Assembly: GCF_019972835.1 (NCBI RefSeq)
Contig: NZ_BPPB01000004.1
Coordinates: 62,001-126,000 of the forward strand
Length of the DNA: 64,000 nucleotides
Reading direction: 5' to 3'
Source: Lactobacillus laiwuensis
GTDB lineage: Bacteria > Bacillota > Bacilli > Lactobacillales > Lactobacillaceae
The notes under the pieces are model-generated. The model was not told where the DNA came from. It saw only the letters and a program-made list of their open reading frames with translations, and did no database searches. Positions 16,644 through 26,656 of the stretch are shown here, piece after piece (within the stretch, counting starts at the first letter, position 1; the number at the start of each line of letters is the position of its first letter). A program made the translations under genes and the position numbers.

Positions 16644-16691
16644 GCGCTTACTAAATCGTAAAGCGTTACGAACCTTCTTAAGATCTGGTTT
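16644..16691 (-). repeat. Diverged duplicate of the rpsI 3' end (attachment-site-like scar)
   Basis: These 48 bases match 18881-18928, the last coding bases of rpsI, at 39 of 48 positions and in the same orientation. Translated on the minus strand they read KPDLKKVRNALRFSKR, against [16 protein letters not shown] in S9; the stop codon is lost. Similarity stops exactly at the end of the rpsI coding region. The arrangement resembles the displaced 3' end left when an element integrates into rpsI. The other parts of 16585-17004 are AT-rich; a possible integrase remnant is described among the findings. Confidence 0.6.
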
Positions 16692-17004
16692 AACTAAATT
16701 TTAAAAGATTTTAATATCAGGTGTCTTCTCGCTTTTCTGAAAGTGCTGTTTCAATAAGTTTCAATTAACTTCATCTGAATGGTATGAATTTCACTTTTAA
16801 AAATATATGAATTGAGCAGATAAATACTAAAAGTTTACAGCATTTAATAACTTACTTTGGTTAAATTTTTGTAGAGTGCTCCAGTTAATTATTTCAATAG
16901 AACATAAATTAGAAAGGCACTTTTATATTCAGCTAGTGTCTTTCTAATATTCAAAAGTTAAGAACAAAAAGCATATTTTCAACAATCAATAGATTTACGC
17001 TTAC

Positions 17005-17169
17005 TTATTTTGCTTTCTTTCCCTTACGTTCTATTAAATCTGCAATTAAGGCGGGAATAATTGCAATAAAAGCAGTCCCTTTTTCTCCCCAAATTAGTAT
17101 CCCGACTGCGAGTACAATTGAAACTATTGCTAAAGCAACGGCTATTTGATGATATAATTTTTTAGTCAT
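17005..17169 (-). CDS. Small membrane protein of the ABC cassette
   Basis: A 54-residue protein starting MTKKLYHQIAVALAIVSIVL, with two hydrophobic stretches (about residues 8-27 and 32-45) and a Lys/Arg-rich tail IERKGKKAK. AGGAG sits nine bases before the ATG. It begins 18 bases after the permease stop, so it is the third gene of the ABC cassette. Small basic membrane proteins in such cassettes are often bacteriocin immunity factors, but no family is recognised here. Confidence 0.55.
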   Translation of the reverse strand: MTKKLYHQIAVALAIVSIVLAVGILIWGEKGTAFIAIIPALIADLIERKGKKAK

Positions 17170-17187
17170 AATAGTTCAAACTCCTAA

Positions 17188-17838
17188 CTACTTAAATGTG
17201 TTGGAATATACTTTTGTTGAAATTATCATTGAAACGATTGATATTACGGCAATTAAGATACAGCTTGTTATTACTAGCAGGAAAGAATTAGTATTACCAA
17301 TCCAAGCGATGAACGATAGACCCCAAGTCGTTTTCTGCAAAATATAAACCCCTCCAATAATAAGGACTAAAACCAGTATATTCACAATTGTGCTTCCAAA
17401 CGTACCTGAAGCATAAACTGCTGGGAGTAAGAGTACTACATACATGATACCAATCAATAAGCCAACTATCGATATCAATATATGAATTAGCAGGCTAAAT
17501 TGTTGGAAAATTAGAGCAGTGGCAATGCTTAAAATTAAAGTTATAAAGCTAATAGATACAATTAAAGAAATACAAAAAATATATCTAGCCAAAACTATAT
17601 TTCTTTTGGGAATAGGAAAAACACCTACGAATCTGTTCCATCCACTTTCTTGGTCAGCAATCAATAGACCAGTTGGCATTGATGCTAAACTAATCGGTCC
17701 CATTATTGAGAGAAAAATCGTTCCAGACTCCCTACCAAAAATTGTCACCAAAAGTAGTACTAATATGATTAGCAATCTACTTTTTACACTTAGCTTATTT
17801 AGTATAAGTTGAAAATCCTTATAAATAAGTCCTCTCAT
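17188..17838 (-). CDS. ABC-2 type transporter permease
   Basis: A 216-residue membrane protein with six predicted helices. The N-terminal MRGLIYKDFQLILNKLSVK is typical of ABC-2 exporters in Firmicutes (YtrC/bacteriocin-immunity-like), with helices starting near residues 23, 41, 90, 120, 147 and 177. It overlaps the end of the ATPase gene by 20 bases. Since the ATPase frame is broken, the transporter may be non-functional unless another ATPase serves it. Confidence 0.8.
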   Translation of the reverse strand: MRGLIYKDFQLILNKLSVKSRLLIILVLLLVTIFGRESGTIFLSIMGPISLASMPTGLLIADQESGWNRFVGVFPIPKRNIVLARYIFCISLIVSISFITLILSIATALIFQQFSLLIHILISIVGLLIGIMYVVLLLPAVYASGTFGSTIVNILVLVLIIGGVYILQKTTWGLSFIAWIGNTNSFLLVITSCILIAVISIVSMIISTKVYSNTFK

Positions 17839-18675
17839 CTATCTTAACTCCTTTTACTAAAAATAGGAATATTTCCTCTAATGAAGCATAATCTATATAA
17901 TCAACACTTTCTTGTGATACTTCAACTAGATATTGAGCCATGTTATCTTGGTATAGTTTATATTTGATGTTCTTCAATGGAAGGTCTGTTATCTCTGTTT
18001 TAATTGCATAATGATTAAGCAACTCACCTTTACTACCCTTTAATAAAATATTGCCATTTTCCATAAAAATAAAATAGTTAGCAACTTGTTCTAAATCACT
18101 TAAGATATGTGAAGACAATAATACCGTCATTTGATCATTATTTACATATTTTTTTAACATAGATAAGATTTCTCTCCTTACAATGGGGTCAAGCCCACTA
18201 GTTGCTTCATCAGCAATTAAGAGTCTAGGATGATGAGAAAGAGTGGCAGCAAAATTAAATTTAGCAAGCATCCCTCTTGAAAAATTACTAATAGGCTTAT
18301 TGGTAGGCAAATCAAACTCATCAATTAAATTGTAATAGAGTTTTTTATCCCACCTGGGATAAATTTTTTCTAGCATTTTCTCAATTTGTTGAACAGAAAA
18401 TGAGTTTGGAAAATAATTTTGCTCCAAAATTACACCTAAGTTAAGTTTTATCTGGCATTCATCTTTAACATAATCCAAACCAAAAATTTTTACATTGCCT
18501 ATTTCACTTTTTATTTGATTTAATAGTAAATTCAAAAAAGTTGACTTACCTGACCCATTTTCACCAATTAAACCAACAATACTACCTTCATTTATTTTTA
18601 AATTGTTAATTTGTAGCTGAAATTTTCATATCGCTTACTTAAATTTAGCACATCTATTACTGGTTTTGTGTCCAT
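17819..18675 (-). pseudogene. ABC transporter ATP-binding protein, frameshifted near its start
   Basis: The downstream frame holds Walker A GENGSGKST, signature NFSRGML, Walker B LLIADEATSGLD and LLSSHILSDLE, all intact. The natural start is ATG 18675 behind GTGAGGT, reading MDTKPVIDVLNLSKRYEN, but this frame then hits a stop; at 18623-18626 an A run is one base short (four A where five would restore KRYEKFQLQINNLKI). So a one-base deletion in a homopolymer separates the start from the Walker A frame. A TTG at 18535 could start translation only after Walker A. Either the gene is dead or the deletion is a sequencing artefact. Confidence 0.8.
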
Positions 18676-18812
18676 TTTTATACCTCACTATGATTGCAAC
18701 ATCATATATACAACCATTAAACTACTTCAAATTAGGATTATCAAAGTCAGTAGTGCGTATTGATTTTTAAAGTAATGGTGTGAATTTGGTTGGTGTAAAT
18801 TTTGCAAAAAAA

Positions 18813-18850
18813 TTATAAAAAAACACCTCATGGTATAAACCATGAAGTGC
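18813..18850 (-). terminator. Terminator of the rplM-rpsI operon
   Basis: On the minus strand ACTTCATGGT pairs with CCATGAGGTG across a short loop and runs into TTTTTTTATAATTTTTTT, 28 bases after the rpsI stop. Confidence 0.85.
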
Positions 18851-18877
18851 TTTAAAACGCTGATATAATCGTACTGA

Positions 18878-19273
18878 TTAACGTTTACTAAATTGTGAAG
18901 CTTTACGAGCTTTCTTAAGACCAGGTTTCTTACGTTCAACCATTCTTGGATCACGAGTCAAGAATCCCGCTTTCTTTAAAGGACCACGAAAATCAGGGTC
19001 AACTTCTAGAAGAGCGCGTGCAATTCCTAAACGAATAGCTCCGGCTTGCCCAGAGAAACCACCACCATTTACGTTAACCTTAACGTCGTATTGATTTTCA
19101 GTTTCAGTCAAAGTCAATGGTTGTTTCAAATCCTTAACTAAGTTAGGAAATGGAATGTATTGATCAATATCTTTGTTATTAGCAGTAATCTTGCCGCTAC
19201 CTGGTACTAAACGAACACGCGCAACAGAATTCTTGCGCCGACCGGTACCTGCATATGCAACTTGTTGTGCCAT
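18878..19273 (-). CDS. rpsI: 30S ribosomal protein S9
   Basis: Component of the 30S head whose C-terminal tail reaches the P-site tRNA. The 131-residue product has [24 protein letters not shown] near the start and the universal end [17 protein letters not shown]. Second gene of the rplM-rpsI operon, 11 bases after rplM. A diverged copy of its last 48 bases lies about 2.2 kb away at 16644-16691. Confidence 0.98.
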   Translation of the reverse strand: MAQQVAYAGTGRRKNSVARVRLVPGSGKITANNKDIDQYIPFPNLVKDLKQPLTLTETENQYDVKVNVNGGGFSGQAGAIRLGIARALLEVDPDFRGPLKKAGFLTRDPRMVERKKPGLKKARKASQFSKR

Positions 19274-19284
19274 TATTTAACCTC

Positions 19285-19728
19285 CTAGATTAATTTGTTA
19301 ATGTCTAATTCTTCAGGCTTTTGTGCTTCATGCTTGTGATCAGCACCAGCATAAACATGCATCTTCATAAACTCTTGATGACCGAGAGTATTTTTAGGAA
19401 GCATACCCTTAACTGACAATTCAACTAATCTAACTGGATTATTAGCCAGCAAGTCTCCAGCTGGAGTGGCTTTTATACCACCACGGTAATCAGAGTGATG
19501 GTAATAAATCTTGTCAGTAGCTTTCTTACCCGTTAACTTTAGTTTAGCGGCATTAATAATAATGACGTTATCACCAGTGTCAACGTTTGGTGTATATTGA
19601 GGCTTGTTCTTACCTCTTAAAATAGTTGCTACTGCAGTTGACAGACGACCTAAAGATACATCTGTTGCGTCAATAACATACCACTTACGTTCAATTTCAT
19701 TAGGTTTCGCTAATTGTGTAGTACGCAA
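19285..19728 (-). CDS. rplM: 50S ribosomal protein L13
   Basis: Early-assembly protein of the large subunit, 147 residues. Seen motifs: [40 protein letters not shown] and the C-terminal [21 protein letters not shown]. First gene of rplM-rpsI, transcribed from its own promoter located right after truA. AGGAAATT precedes the start. Confidence 0.98.
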   Translation of the reverse strand: MRTTQLAKPNEIERKWYVIDATDVSLGRLSTAVATILRGKNKPQYTPNVDTGDNVIIINAAKLKLTGKKATDKIYYHHSDYRGGIKATPAGDLLANNPVRLVELSVKGMLPKNTLGHQEFMKMHVYAGADHKHEAQKPEELDINKLI

Positions 19729-19803
19729 TTTAATTTCCTCCGTTTATACGTTGTTTGAAAACAATAAGATTCCGGGGCCTATCGTGGACAAACATACTTA
19801 AAT

Positions 19804-19832
19804 ATAATAAGTCTTTTTAATTAAAAAGTCAA
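19804..19832 (-). promoter_or_regulatory. Sigma-A promoter of rplM-rpsI with a short 5' leader
   Basis: TTGACT and TATTAT with an exact 17-base spacer lie just beyond the truA stop. The leader of about 70 bases (19729-19800) contains GC-rich TCCACGATAGGCCCCGGA, which may be a ribosomal-protein leader structure of the L13 type; I could not verify this by eye. Confidence 0.8.
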
Positions 19833-19834
19833 TA

Positions 19835-20620
19835 TTAATCCCTATCAAGCCTGTACTTTTCCGGTATATTTTCATAAAAAACATGATACAAAAATAGTCC
19901 ACTTGCTGGAGCAGTTTCTCTCACCTGTTCTCGATCCTTAGCAGATATTACCCGGGGAATATCATTTACAGGACGTTTACCTCTGCCAATCTCTAATAAC
20001 ATAGCTACTAAAATACGAACCATGTTATAAAGAAATCCTGAACAAATAAAATCAAAGATAATTTCATTATTTCTTTGATCTTTTTGTATATTTACGTAAT
20101 ACATCGTACGCACTTTGTTTTTTATTTGGCCACCACTAGCAGCAAAACTAGTGAAATCATGAGTACCCAGCAAATCAGCAGCAGCTTTTTTCATTTTTTC
20201 TATATCAACTGGATAAGGATAGTGTCCTGTATAGAAACGTTTAAAAGGGTCAACAAACCTATCCAGACTAACACAGTACCGGTACCACTTACCTTTTGCA
20301 CTATATCTAACATGAAATTTTTCATCGACTACTGCGCAATTTTTAAATATAATATCTAGTGGCATCATTGAATTCAATGCACAAATCATTCTTTCAGGTG
20401 GAATTTGTTTACCTGGATAATCAAAATGAATTACTTGACCTAGTGCATGAACACCAGCATCTGTACGGCCTGAACCTTCGACAATCACGGTTTTGCCTTT
20501 TGTCATTTTATATAATGCTGTTTCAATTGTACCTTGCACAGTTCTTTGGTGTGGTTGATACTGAAATCCGTGAAATAGATGGCCGTCATAAGCGACTGTC
20601 ATTTTATATCTTGTTGTCAT
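19835..20620 (-). CDS. truA: tRNA pseudouridine(38-40) synthase TruA
   Basis: Isomerises uridines 38-40 in the anticodon stem-loop of many tRNAs. The catalytic Asp is in [14 protein letters not shown] (about residue 54), preceded by [12 protein letters not shown] and followed by KWYRYCV and the conserved Arg-rich [10 protein letters not shown] near residue 205. Length about 261 residues is normal. Its ATG at 20620 shares a base with the ecfT stop codon, so it is translationally coupled to the ECF operon. Confidence 0.97.
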   Translation of the reverse strand: MTTRYKMTVAYDGHLFHGFQYQPHQRTVQGTIETALYKMTKGKTVIVEGSGRTDAGVHALGQVIHFDYPGKQIPPERMICALNSMMPLDIIFKNCAVVDEKFHVRYSAKGKWYRYCVSLDRFVDPFKRFYTGHYPYPVDIEKMKKAAADLLGTHDFTSFAASGGQIKNKVRTMYYVNIQKDQRNNEIIFDFICSGFLYNMVRILVAMLLEIGRGKRPVNDIPRVISAKDREQVRETAPASGLFLYHVFYENIPEKYRLDRD

Positions 20621-21417
20621 CAATGTGTCCTAAATACTAATAGAAGTCCTAATAATAAAACAAAATAAAACAAATTTATAAAGTCTACATTAGACCATTT
20701 TAATACTCTAAATTTTGTTCTTCCCTTATCACCGCGATATCCGCGAGACTCCATCGCAGTTGATAAATCAATTGCTGTTTCCAAAGAATTAATAAACAGT
20801 GGCACTAAAAGTGGTGTGATTGCCTTTGCTCTAGTAACTAATCCACCGTTATTAAAATCTGCACCACGTGAGCGCTGAGCATTCATTATTTTAAAAGTTT
20901 CATCAAATAGAGTGGGCACAAAGCGAAGTGCTATTGACATTACAAGTGCTATCTTATCTACTGGAATACGAATCAATTTAAGCGGTTTTAATAGCCATTC
21001 GATCGCATCAGCAATTTCGAGTGGCTTAGTTGTAACTGTCATTACTGTTGATATTAAAATAATTACAGTGAAACGAATAAATATAAAAATTGCATTAGTA
21101 AAGCCGTAACTTGATAAGGCAAAAATTGTCCAGCGCCAGTATACAGTTCCCCCAACAGTAAAAAATAGTTGCAAAAAAGAAGTAAACAAAATTAGCCAAA
21201 TTAATGGCTTTACTCCATCCCAAAAAATTTTAGGTTTTAGCTTTGTAGCAGCAACTGCAGCTAAACTAAAGATAGTTACTATAAGATATGAAATTGGATT
21301 ATTAGCCAAAAAGACAAATAAAATAAAGAGAATAGTTGCGAGTAATTTCCCTCGAGGGTCCATTCTATAGACTATCGAATCACCAGCTACATAACGACCA
21401 ATTAAGATTTTACTCAC
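20620..21417 (-). CDS. ecfT: ECF transporter transmembrane component EcfT
   Basis: The 265-residue scaffold subunit links the two ATPases to exchangeable vitamin-binding S components. Six hydrophobic segments are visible, along with coupling-helix motifs AQRSRGADF (the Ala-Arg-Gly type motif) and AMESRGYRG near the C-terminus. It is the third gene of ecfA1-ecfA2-ecfT and abuts truA. Confidence 0.96.
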   Translation of the reverse strand: MSKILIGRYVAGDSIVYRMDPRGKLLATILFILFVFLANNPISYLIVTIFSLAAVAATKLKPKIFWDGVKPLIWLILFTSFLQLFFTVGGTVYWRWTIFALSSYGFTNAIFIFIRFTVIILISTVMTVTTKPLEIADAIEWLLKPLKLIRIPVDKIALVMSIALRFVPTLFDETFKIMNAQRSRGADFNNGGLVTRAKAITPLLVPLFINSLETAIDLSTAMESRGYRGDKGRTKFRVLKWSNVDFINLFYFVLLLGLLLVFRTH

Positions 21418-21421
21418 GCAA

Positions 21422-22267
21422 TCACCCCTTCAAATTATTTTCTATTTCTTTAACTAAATTATTAATGCTTAATGGCATTTCGGTAAATTTATAGTTAGTT
21501 AATTTGCCTGCAAATAGAGAAGCTTTGGGTTCTTCTAGATGATGCTCTTGCAACCACTTACGATCTTTAAAAATTTCTGTAGGTGTGTCTTGCTTAATAA
21601 GTTTACCTTGTTCCATAACTAAAACATTATCGGCATATTTAGCCACATCGTCCATATTATGTGTAACTAATATTACTGTGTGTCCTTGTTTTTGGTAATC
21701 AGAAAATAGTGCCATCATTTGTTTACGCGCTTCCGGATCAAGTCCGGCCGCTGGCTCATCCAAACAAAGAATATCTGGTTCATACGCCATTACTCCAGCT
21801 ATTGCTACTCTTCTCATTTGGCCACCAGAAAGTTCAAATGGTGATCTTTTACCAATTTCTTCAGATAAACCCACTCTTTTTAGCCAATATTTAGCACTTT
21901 CAAGAGCTTTTTCATTCTCATAACCAAAATTTTTAGGACCAAAGGCAATATCATCCAAAACAGTATTTTCAAACAACTGCGTTTCAGGAAACTGAAAAAC
22001 TAAACTTACATGTCTTCTTAAATCCTTTAAATTTTTATTTGTAGTTTCTGGCGTTATAGTTGTACCAGCTATTTCTATTTTTCCTGTTGTAGGTTTAATA
22101 AGAGCATTAAAATGCTGCATAAGAGTCGATTTCCCACTACCCGTATGTCCAATTATTGCATTAAAAGTCCCATCTTTTAACTCAAAAGAAACATTATCTA
22201 ACCCCTTTTTTGCAAGTGGAGTTTCGGGAGAATAAATATAGCTTACATTTTTGAATTTAATTGACAT
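21422..22267 (-). CDS. ecfA2: ECF transporter ATP-binding protein EcfA2
   Basis: A 281-residue ATPase subunit with Walker [11 protein letters not shown]-loop [14 protein letters not shown], signature [13 protein letters not shown], Walker [14 protein letters not shown] and switch His VTHNMDD. The Q-loop FPE variant and the second-position in the operon identify it as EcfA2. Its start overlaps the ecfA1 end by 25 bases; it precedes ecfT by four bases. Confidence 0.95.
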   Translation of the reverse strand: MSIKFKNVSYIYSPETPLAKKGLDNVSFELKDGTFNAIIGHTGSGKSTLMQHFNALIKPTTGKIEIAGTTITPETTNKNLKDLRRHVSLVFQFPETQLFENTVLDDIAFGPKNFGYENEKALESAKYWLKRVGLSEEIGKRSPFELSGGQMRRVAIAGVMAYEPDILCLDEPAAGLDPEARKQMMALFSDYQKQGHTVILVTHNMDDVAKYADNVLVMEQGKLIKQDTPTEIFKDRKWLQEHHLEEPKASLFAGKLTNYKFTEMPLSINNLVKEIENNLKG

Positions 22268-23094
22268 AGATAATTAATCAACTCTTTTTCTGAATCTAAG
22301 TTATCAGGTAATTTTATTGCATCTTGCTGCAATTTTTCTTTAATTTGCTCAAAAAACGGTACATCTAGACCTATGTTTTTAAGAAGGCTAACTTGACTAA
22401 AAACAGTTTTAGTACTTCCTTGTGTAATTAATTTACCATCATTCATTACTAAAACTTGATCAGCCATATTAGCTTCATCAATGTCATGAGTAATGGAAAT
22501 TACAGTCAAGTCATACTTTTCTTTCATATCCTTAACAATTGAGAGTATTTGATTTCTTCCCTCAGGATCTAGCATTGAAGTAGCTTCGTCTAACACAATA
22601 ATTTTAGGCTTAATAGCTAATATACCAGCAATAGCCACTCTTTGTTTTTGACCACCCGATAAATTTGCAGGCTCTGCATTTGTGTATTCGCTCATGCCCA
22701 CAGCTTTAATCGCTTCCGGAACTATTTTAACCATTTCTGAATGAGGAATGCCACGATTTTCTAAGCCAAATGCAACATCGTCAGCCACTGTTGCTCCCAC
22801 GAACTGATTATCAGGATTTTGAAAGACAATGCCTACTCTATTGCGAACTTCCCAAACTGTATCATCCGTTAGTTTTATTCCATCTACTTCAATTGAAGGA
22901 CTACCATTTTCATCTGGTACTAGCAAACCATTAATTAGGCGGATAATTGTTGATTTACCACTACCATTATGACCAATAATTGAAGTCCATGAACCCCTTT
23001 TTACATTGAAACTAATGTTATCTATAGCGGGAGCGTCTGACTCTGGATAGGAAAAACTTACATTTTTTATTTTAATAATATTATCGGTTGCCAT
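22243..23094 (-). CDS. ecfA1: ECF transporter ATP-binding protein EcfA1
   Basis: A 283-residue ATPase with Walker [11 protein letters not shown]-loop [14 protein letters not shown], signature [13 protein letters not shown], Walker [14 protein letters not shown] and switch His ITHDIDE. FQNPDNQ is the EcfA1 version of the Q-loop. First gene of the ecfA1-ecfA2-ecfT-truA operon, separated from rplQ by a 308-base gap with a terminator. TACAAT close to the start may be its -10 box. Confidence 0.95.
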   Translation of the reverse strand: MATDNIIKIKNVSFSYPESDAPAIDNISFNVKRGSWTSIIGHNGSGKSTIIRLINGLLVPDENGSPSIEVDGIKLTDDTVWEVRNRVGIVFQNPDNQFVGATVADDVAFGLENRGIPHSEMVKIVPEAIKAVGMSEYTNAEPANLSGGQKQRVAIAGILAIKPKIIVLDEATSMLDPEGRNQILSIVKDMKEKYDLTVISITHDIDEANMADQVLVMNDGKLITQGSTKTVFSQVSLLKNIGLDVPFFEQIKEKLQQDAIKLPDNLDSEKELINYLCQLNSKM

Positions 23095-23402
23095 ACTCTC
23101 ACCGTCCTAAAAGTCTGATTCAATTGTACCAAAAAAAACAACAATTCTGAATACTGATTGAAACCTTTATAGATCAAAATTATCATTTCTATTACCTAAT
23201 AAGATTTAATTCGTTCTGAATTCATTTTAAAAAATTATCTTACTTTTTTGGTGCTTAAACAAAATAAAAAGAGCAAAAAAAATCACCCATGAGGAGGGAT
23301 AATATAATTATCTAAGCTAGACTAAACTTTCGTCATCATCTTAACGCTTATTCTCACTCTCACGGATAATTCTTAATAGCTATTAAGTTTGGATTATTTG
23401 AA
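23095..23402 (-). other. Gap between rplQ and ecfA1 with the rplQ terminator
   Basis: On the minus strand TATCCC pairs loosely with GGGTGA around 23278-23303, followed by eight T, and is the likely end of the long ribosomal operon. A 16-base palindrome CTTAATAGCTATTAAG lies about 23370-23385 just after the rplQ stop. No open frame is seen. TACAAT (about 23124) is a candidate -10 for ecfA1. Confidence 0.55.
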
Positions 23403-23786
23403 TTAAACTAATTCTAAAATAACCATTGGAGCTGCATCACCCTTACGAGCTGTGGCAAGCTTCATAATTCTGGTGTATCCACCATTTCTATCTTTGTAAC
23501 GAGGTGCAATATCGCTAAAAAGCTTTTGCAAAGCTGATTTAACAACTACTGCATCCTTTTCTTCATGAATATCAGCAACTTCATCTCGAACAAAAGCAGC
23601 TGCTCTTCTTCTTGCAGCCAAATCTCCGCGTTTGCCTAAAGTAATCATCTTTTCGGCGGTTTTGCGAACTTCTTTAGCACGAGCTTCGGTAGTAGTGATG
23701 CGTTCCTTCATGATTAATTGAGTAGTCATTTCTCTCAGCATTGCTTTTCTATGTGCACTGTCACGTCCCAATTTACGGTATGCCAT
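23403..23786 (-). CDS. rplQ: 50S ribosomal protein L17
   Basis: A 127-residue large-subunit protein: [20 protein letters not shown] at the start, [15 protein letters not shown] [24 protein letters not shown] and a final [20 protein letters not shown]. Last gene of the rpsJ-to-rplQ cluster, 25 bases after rpoA. Confidence 0.98.
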   Translation of the reverse strand: MAYRKLGRDSAHRKAMLREMTTQLIMKERITTTEARAKEVRKTAEKMITLGKRGDLAARRRAAAFVRDEVADIHEEKDAVVVKSALQKLFSDIAPRYKDRNGGYTRIMKLATARKGDAAPMVILELV

Positions 23787-23811
23787 CAGTTTACCTCCTT
23801 TATTTCTTTAA

Positions 23812-24750
23812 TTAATCTTCTTGACGTAATGATAGTCCCAAGTCAGCTAATTTATTTTTAACTTCTTCCAACGATTTACGTCCTAAATTACGTACACGCA
23901 TCATATCTGCTTCTGTTTTATCAGTCAATTCTTGCAGCGTATTAATACCGGCACGCTTAAGACAATTGTATGAACGAACAGAAAGATCAAGCTCTTCAAT
24001 TGTCATTTCAAGCTTCTTTTCAGCTGTATCGTCCTCTTTTTCAACCATTACATCATTGAATTTAGTATTTGCATCAGCAGTTTCAAACACTTTAAAGTGT
24101 GCAACTAATATTTTGGCTGCGAAACTGAGGGCATCGTTAGGCTTGATTGAACCATCTGTCCAAATCTCTAAAGTGAGCTTGTCAAAATCGTCTCTTTTAC
24201 CAACACGAGTTGATTCAACTTGATAATTAACCTTTTTTATTGGAGAAAATAAAGAATCAACCGGAATAACCCCAATTGGCATATCCTCACTCTTATTATC
24301 ACTTGCTGCAACATAGCCACGACCATTTTTAACAGCAATTTGCATATGCAAGTGACCACCGTCAGCAATAGTACAAATATATTGATCAGGATTTAGGATT
24401 TGAATGTCTGCGTCAGCTTTAAGATCATCGGCGGTTACAGTAGCCGGACCCTCTACGTCAATTTCAATAATCTTTTGTTCATCTGAAAAAGACTTTAATT
24501 CAAGTTTCTTAAGGTTCAGGATTATCTTAGCGACATCTTCTCTTACGCCTGGAACGGTTGAGAATTCGTGTAAGACATCATCTATTTGAACGTAAACAAG
24601 TCCTGTACCTGGGATAGATGTCAGTAAAACTCTACGTAATGAGTTACCTAAAGTAGTACCAAAGCCTCGTTCAAGTGGTTCAATAACAAATTTACCATAA
24701 GACTTCTCTTGGTCTACTACGGTAATATTTGGTTTTTCAAATTCAATCAT
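23812..24750 (-). CDS. rpoA: RNA polymerase alpha subunit
   Basis: Assembles the beta and beta' subunits and contacts UP elements and activators. The 312-residue product has the N-terminal assembly domain ([23 protein letters not shown] about residues 18-40), a linker rich in Glu/Asp, and the C-terminal domain ending in [25 protein letters not shown] with its helix-hairpin-helix. ATG 24750 (MIEFEKPNI) is preferred because GAAAGGGG lies before it; an upstream in-frame codon at 24774 is unlikely. Confidence 0.98.
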   Translation of the reverse strand: MIEFEKPNITVVDQEKSYGKFVIEPLERGFGTTLGNSLRRVLLTSIPGTGLVYVQIDDVLHEFSTVPGVREDVAKIILNLKKLELKSFSDEQKIIEIDVEGPATVTADDLKADADIQILNPDQYICTIADGGHLHMQIAVKNGRGYVAASDNKSEDMPIGVIPVDSLFSPIKKVNYQVESTRVGKRDDFDKLTLEIWTDGSIKPNDALSFAAKILVAHFKVFETADANTKFNDVMVEKEDDTAEKKLEMTIEELDLSVRSYNCLKRAGINTLQELTDKTEADMMRVRNLGRKSLEEVKNKLADLGLSLRQED

Positions 24751-24795
24751 TACTAGGCCCCTTTCAAAACGCAATGTCCTTCATTAAGAACAAAA

Positions 24796-25179
24796 TTAAA
24801 CACGACGACGTTTTGGTGGTCTAGAACCATTATGAGGAACTGGTGTAACATCGCGAATAGCGGTGATTTCAAGTCCAGTCGCTTGTAGTGATCTTATAGC
24901 AGATTCACGACCAGCACCAGGACCTTTAACAGAAACTTCTACATGTTTCATGCCTTGATCCATTGCGCTCTTAGCTGCTGCTTCGGCCGCCATTTGTGCA
25001 GCAAATGGTGTAGACTTACGACTACCTTTAAAGCCTAATGCCCCAGCTGAAGACCAAGCAATCGCGTTGCCTTGAACGTCAGTAATCATGACTAAAGTAT
25101 TGTTAAACGTAGAATGAATATGAGCAACGCCTTTTTCAACGTGCTTCTTCACACGACGTTTACGTGCTGTTTTAGGCAT
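24796..25179 (-). CDS. rpsK: 30S ribosomal protein S11
   Basis: Platform protein of the 30S subunit near the E site. Key stretches: [40 protein letters not shown], and the C-terminal [22 protein letters not shown] precedes ATG 25179; a TTG codon directly before it is not needed. Confidence 0.98.
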   Translation of the reverse strand: MPKTARKRRVKKHVEKGVAHIHSTFNNTLVMITDVQGNAIAWSSAGALGFKGSRKSTPFAAQMAAEAAAKSAMDQGMKHVEVSVKGPGAGRESAIRSLQATGLEITAIRDVTPVPHNGSRPPKRRRV

Positions 25180-25200
25180 CAATAAACCTCCTTAAAATTT

Positions 25201-25551
25201 CTATTTATTTTTCTTACTACCCTTGCGTGTACGGGCATTATTTTTGGTATTTTGACCGCGAACCGGAAGTCCTCTACGGTGACGAATACCACGGTAAGAA
25301 CCAATATCAATTAACCGTTTGATGTTCATACTTACTTCTCTACGTAAGTCACCTTCAACACGGTATTTATCAACTTCTGCACGAAGCTTCTCTTGGTCAT
25401 CTGGAGTCAAATCTTTTGAACGTATGTCTTCAGAAACACCAGCATCCGCACAAATTTTTTGTGCTGTTGGTTCACCAATTCCGTAAATATATGTTAATGC
25501 AACAACTATTCTTTTATCTCTTGGTAAGTCAACACCAGCAATACGTGCCAT
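25201..25551 (-). CDS. rpsM: 30S ribosomal protein S13
   Basis: Head protein of the 30S subunit contacting tRNA and L5. Starts [22 protein letters not shown] and ends with the basic tail [22 protein letters not shown] 25551 lies nine bases after AGGAGG; the in-frame GTG before it is part of the ribosome-site region. Confidence 0.98.
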   Translation of the reverse strand: MARIAGVDLPRDKRIVVALTYIYGIGEPTAQKICADAGVSEDIRSKDLTPDDQEKLRAEVDKYRVEGDLRREVSMNIKRLIDIGSYRGIRHRRGLPVRGQNTKNNARTRKGSKKNK

Positions 25552-25571
25552 AAATTGCACCTCCTATTATT

Positions 25572-25688
25572 TTAACCTTGACGTTGCTTGTGCTTTGGAT
25601 TTGCAGAGCAAATAACCATTACACGACCATTTCTTTTAATTATCTTACAATGTTCACACATTGGTTTAACAGATGGTCTAACCTTCAT
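25572..25688 (-). CDS. rpmJ: 50S ribosomal protein L36
   Basis: A 38-residue protein, [20 protein letters not shown] and onward, ending with KHKQRQG. It has the zinc ligands Cys11, Cys14, Cys27 and a His near 33, so it is the zinc-containing C+ form. It is too short for most gene callers but is unambiguous between infA and rpsM. Confidence 0.97.
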   Translation of the reverse strand: MKVRPSVKPMCEHCKIIKRNGRVMVICSANPKHKQRQG

Positions 25689-25702
25689 GTTTCCCTCCGT
25701 TA

Positions 25703-25924
25703 TTACTTTATAAATCGATAAGTTATTCTACCTTTAGTCAAATCATAAGGAGAAAGTTCCACAGTAACACGGTCTCCAGGTAAAATGCGAATATAGTGCA
25801 TCCTAATCTTACCGGAAACATGTGCTAAAATCACAGCTCCATTTTCCAATTCAACTTTAAACATAGCATTAGGTAGGGTATCAACAACCTTACCCTTTAC
25901 TTCTATGACATCATCTTTTGCCAA
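25703..25924 (-). CDS. infA: Translation initiation factor IF-1
   Basis: The 73-residue OB-fold protein that occupies the 30S A site during initiation. [20 protein letters not shown] and the end [18 protein letters not shown] are diagnostic. It starts with TTG, preceded by GCGGAGGA. Located between adk and rpmJ in the standard order. Confidence 0.98.
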   Translation of the reverse strand: MAKDDVIEVKGKVVDTLPNAMFKVELENGAVILAHVSGKIRMHYIRILPGDRVTVELSPYDLTKGRITYRFIK

Positions 25925-25989
25925 AGCCGTTCCTCCGCATTTAAACAGTCATACTTTGAAATTATAACACGGAAAAGTAAATATACAAA

Positions 25990-26646
25990 TTATTGCTTTT
26001 TACTTAAAACCGCATCAACATTCTTAAACACTTCTTCAGGTGTCTGTTCACCATCTACAACAGTGAACAAACCTTTTTTCTGGTAAAAGTCTTTCAGCGG
26101 TGCATTCATCTTTTCATTTACTTTTAAACGATTTTGTACTACTTCAGGTTTGTCATCTTCACGTTGGTAAAAGTCATGGCTACCACAACGATCACAAGTT
26201 TCCTTAACTTTAGGCATTTTCGTAATCTTGTTATATGTTGCACCGCACTTTTTACACATAAAGCGTGCTGATAAACGTCTTATCAAAGTTTCTTCTTTGA
26301 CTTCAAGTGAAATTACATTTGTTAGTTGCTTATTCATGCGCTTAGCAATATCTTCGAAAAGCTCTGCTTGAACAATTGTCCTCGGAAAGCCGTCTAAGAT
26401 ATAGCCTTCATTAATGTCTGGTTGACCTAAGCGCTCTTCAACTAATTTTGCAGTAACTTCATCTGGTACCAAATCACCTTTATCAATGTAACTTTTAGCT
26501 TCAAGACCAACTTTAGTCTCATTAGCCATTGCTTCTCTAAACATATCCCCAGTTGAAATATGAGTTAGATGATATTTATCGACAATTTGTTCTGATACCG
26601 TACCTTTGCCAGCACCAGGCAACCCTAAAAGAAATATATTAATCAT
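25990..26646 (-). CDS. adk: Adenylate kinase
   Basis: Interconverts ATP, ADP and AMP. P-loop GLPGAGKGT (residues 7-15), AMP-binding STGDMFREA, and a lid domain of the zinc type with CKKC (about residues 130-133) and CDRCG (about 150-153). 218 residues, long-form enzyme. Directly after secY (10 bases) as in other Firmicutes. Confidence 0.97.
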   Translation of the reverse strand: MINIFLLGLPGAGKGTVSEQIVDKYHLTHISTGDMFREAMANETKVGLEAKSYIDKGDLVPDEVTAKLVEERLGQPDINEGYILDGFPRTIVQAELFEDIAKRMNKQLTNVISLEVKEETLIRRLSARFMCKKCGATYNKITKMPKVKETCDRCGSHDFYQREDDKPEVVQNRLKVNEKMNAPLKDFYQKKGLFTVVDGEQTPEEVFKNVDAVLSKKQ

Positions 26647-26656
26647 TTATCCATTC

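Noticed and set aside
18535-18535. TTG at 18535 as the true start of the ABC ATPase
   Set aside because: It would exclude the intact Walker A just upstream, so a frameshifted longer gene is the better model.
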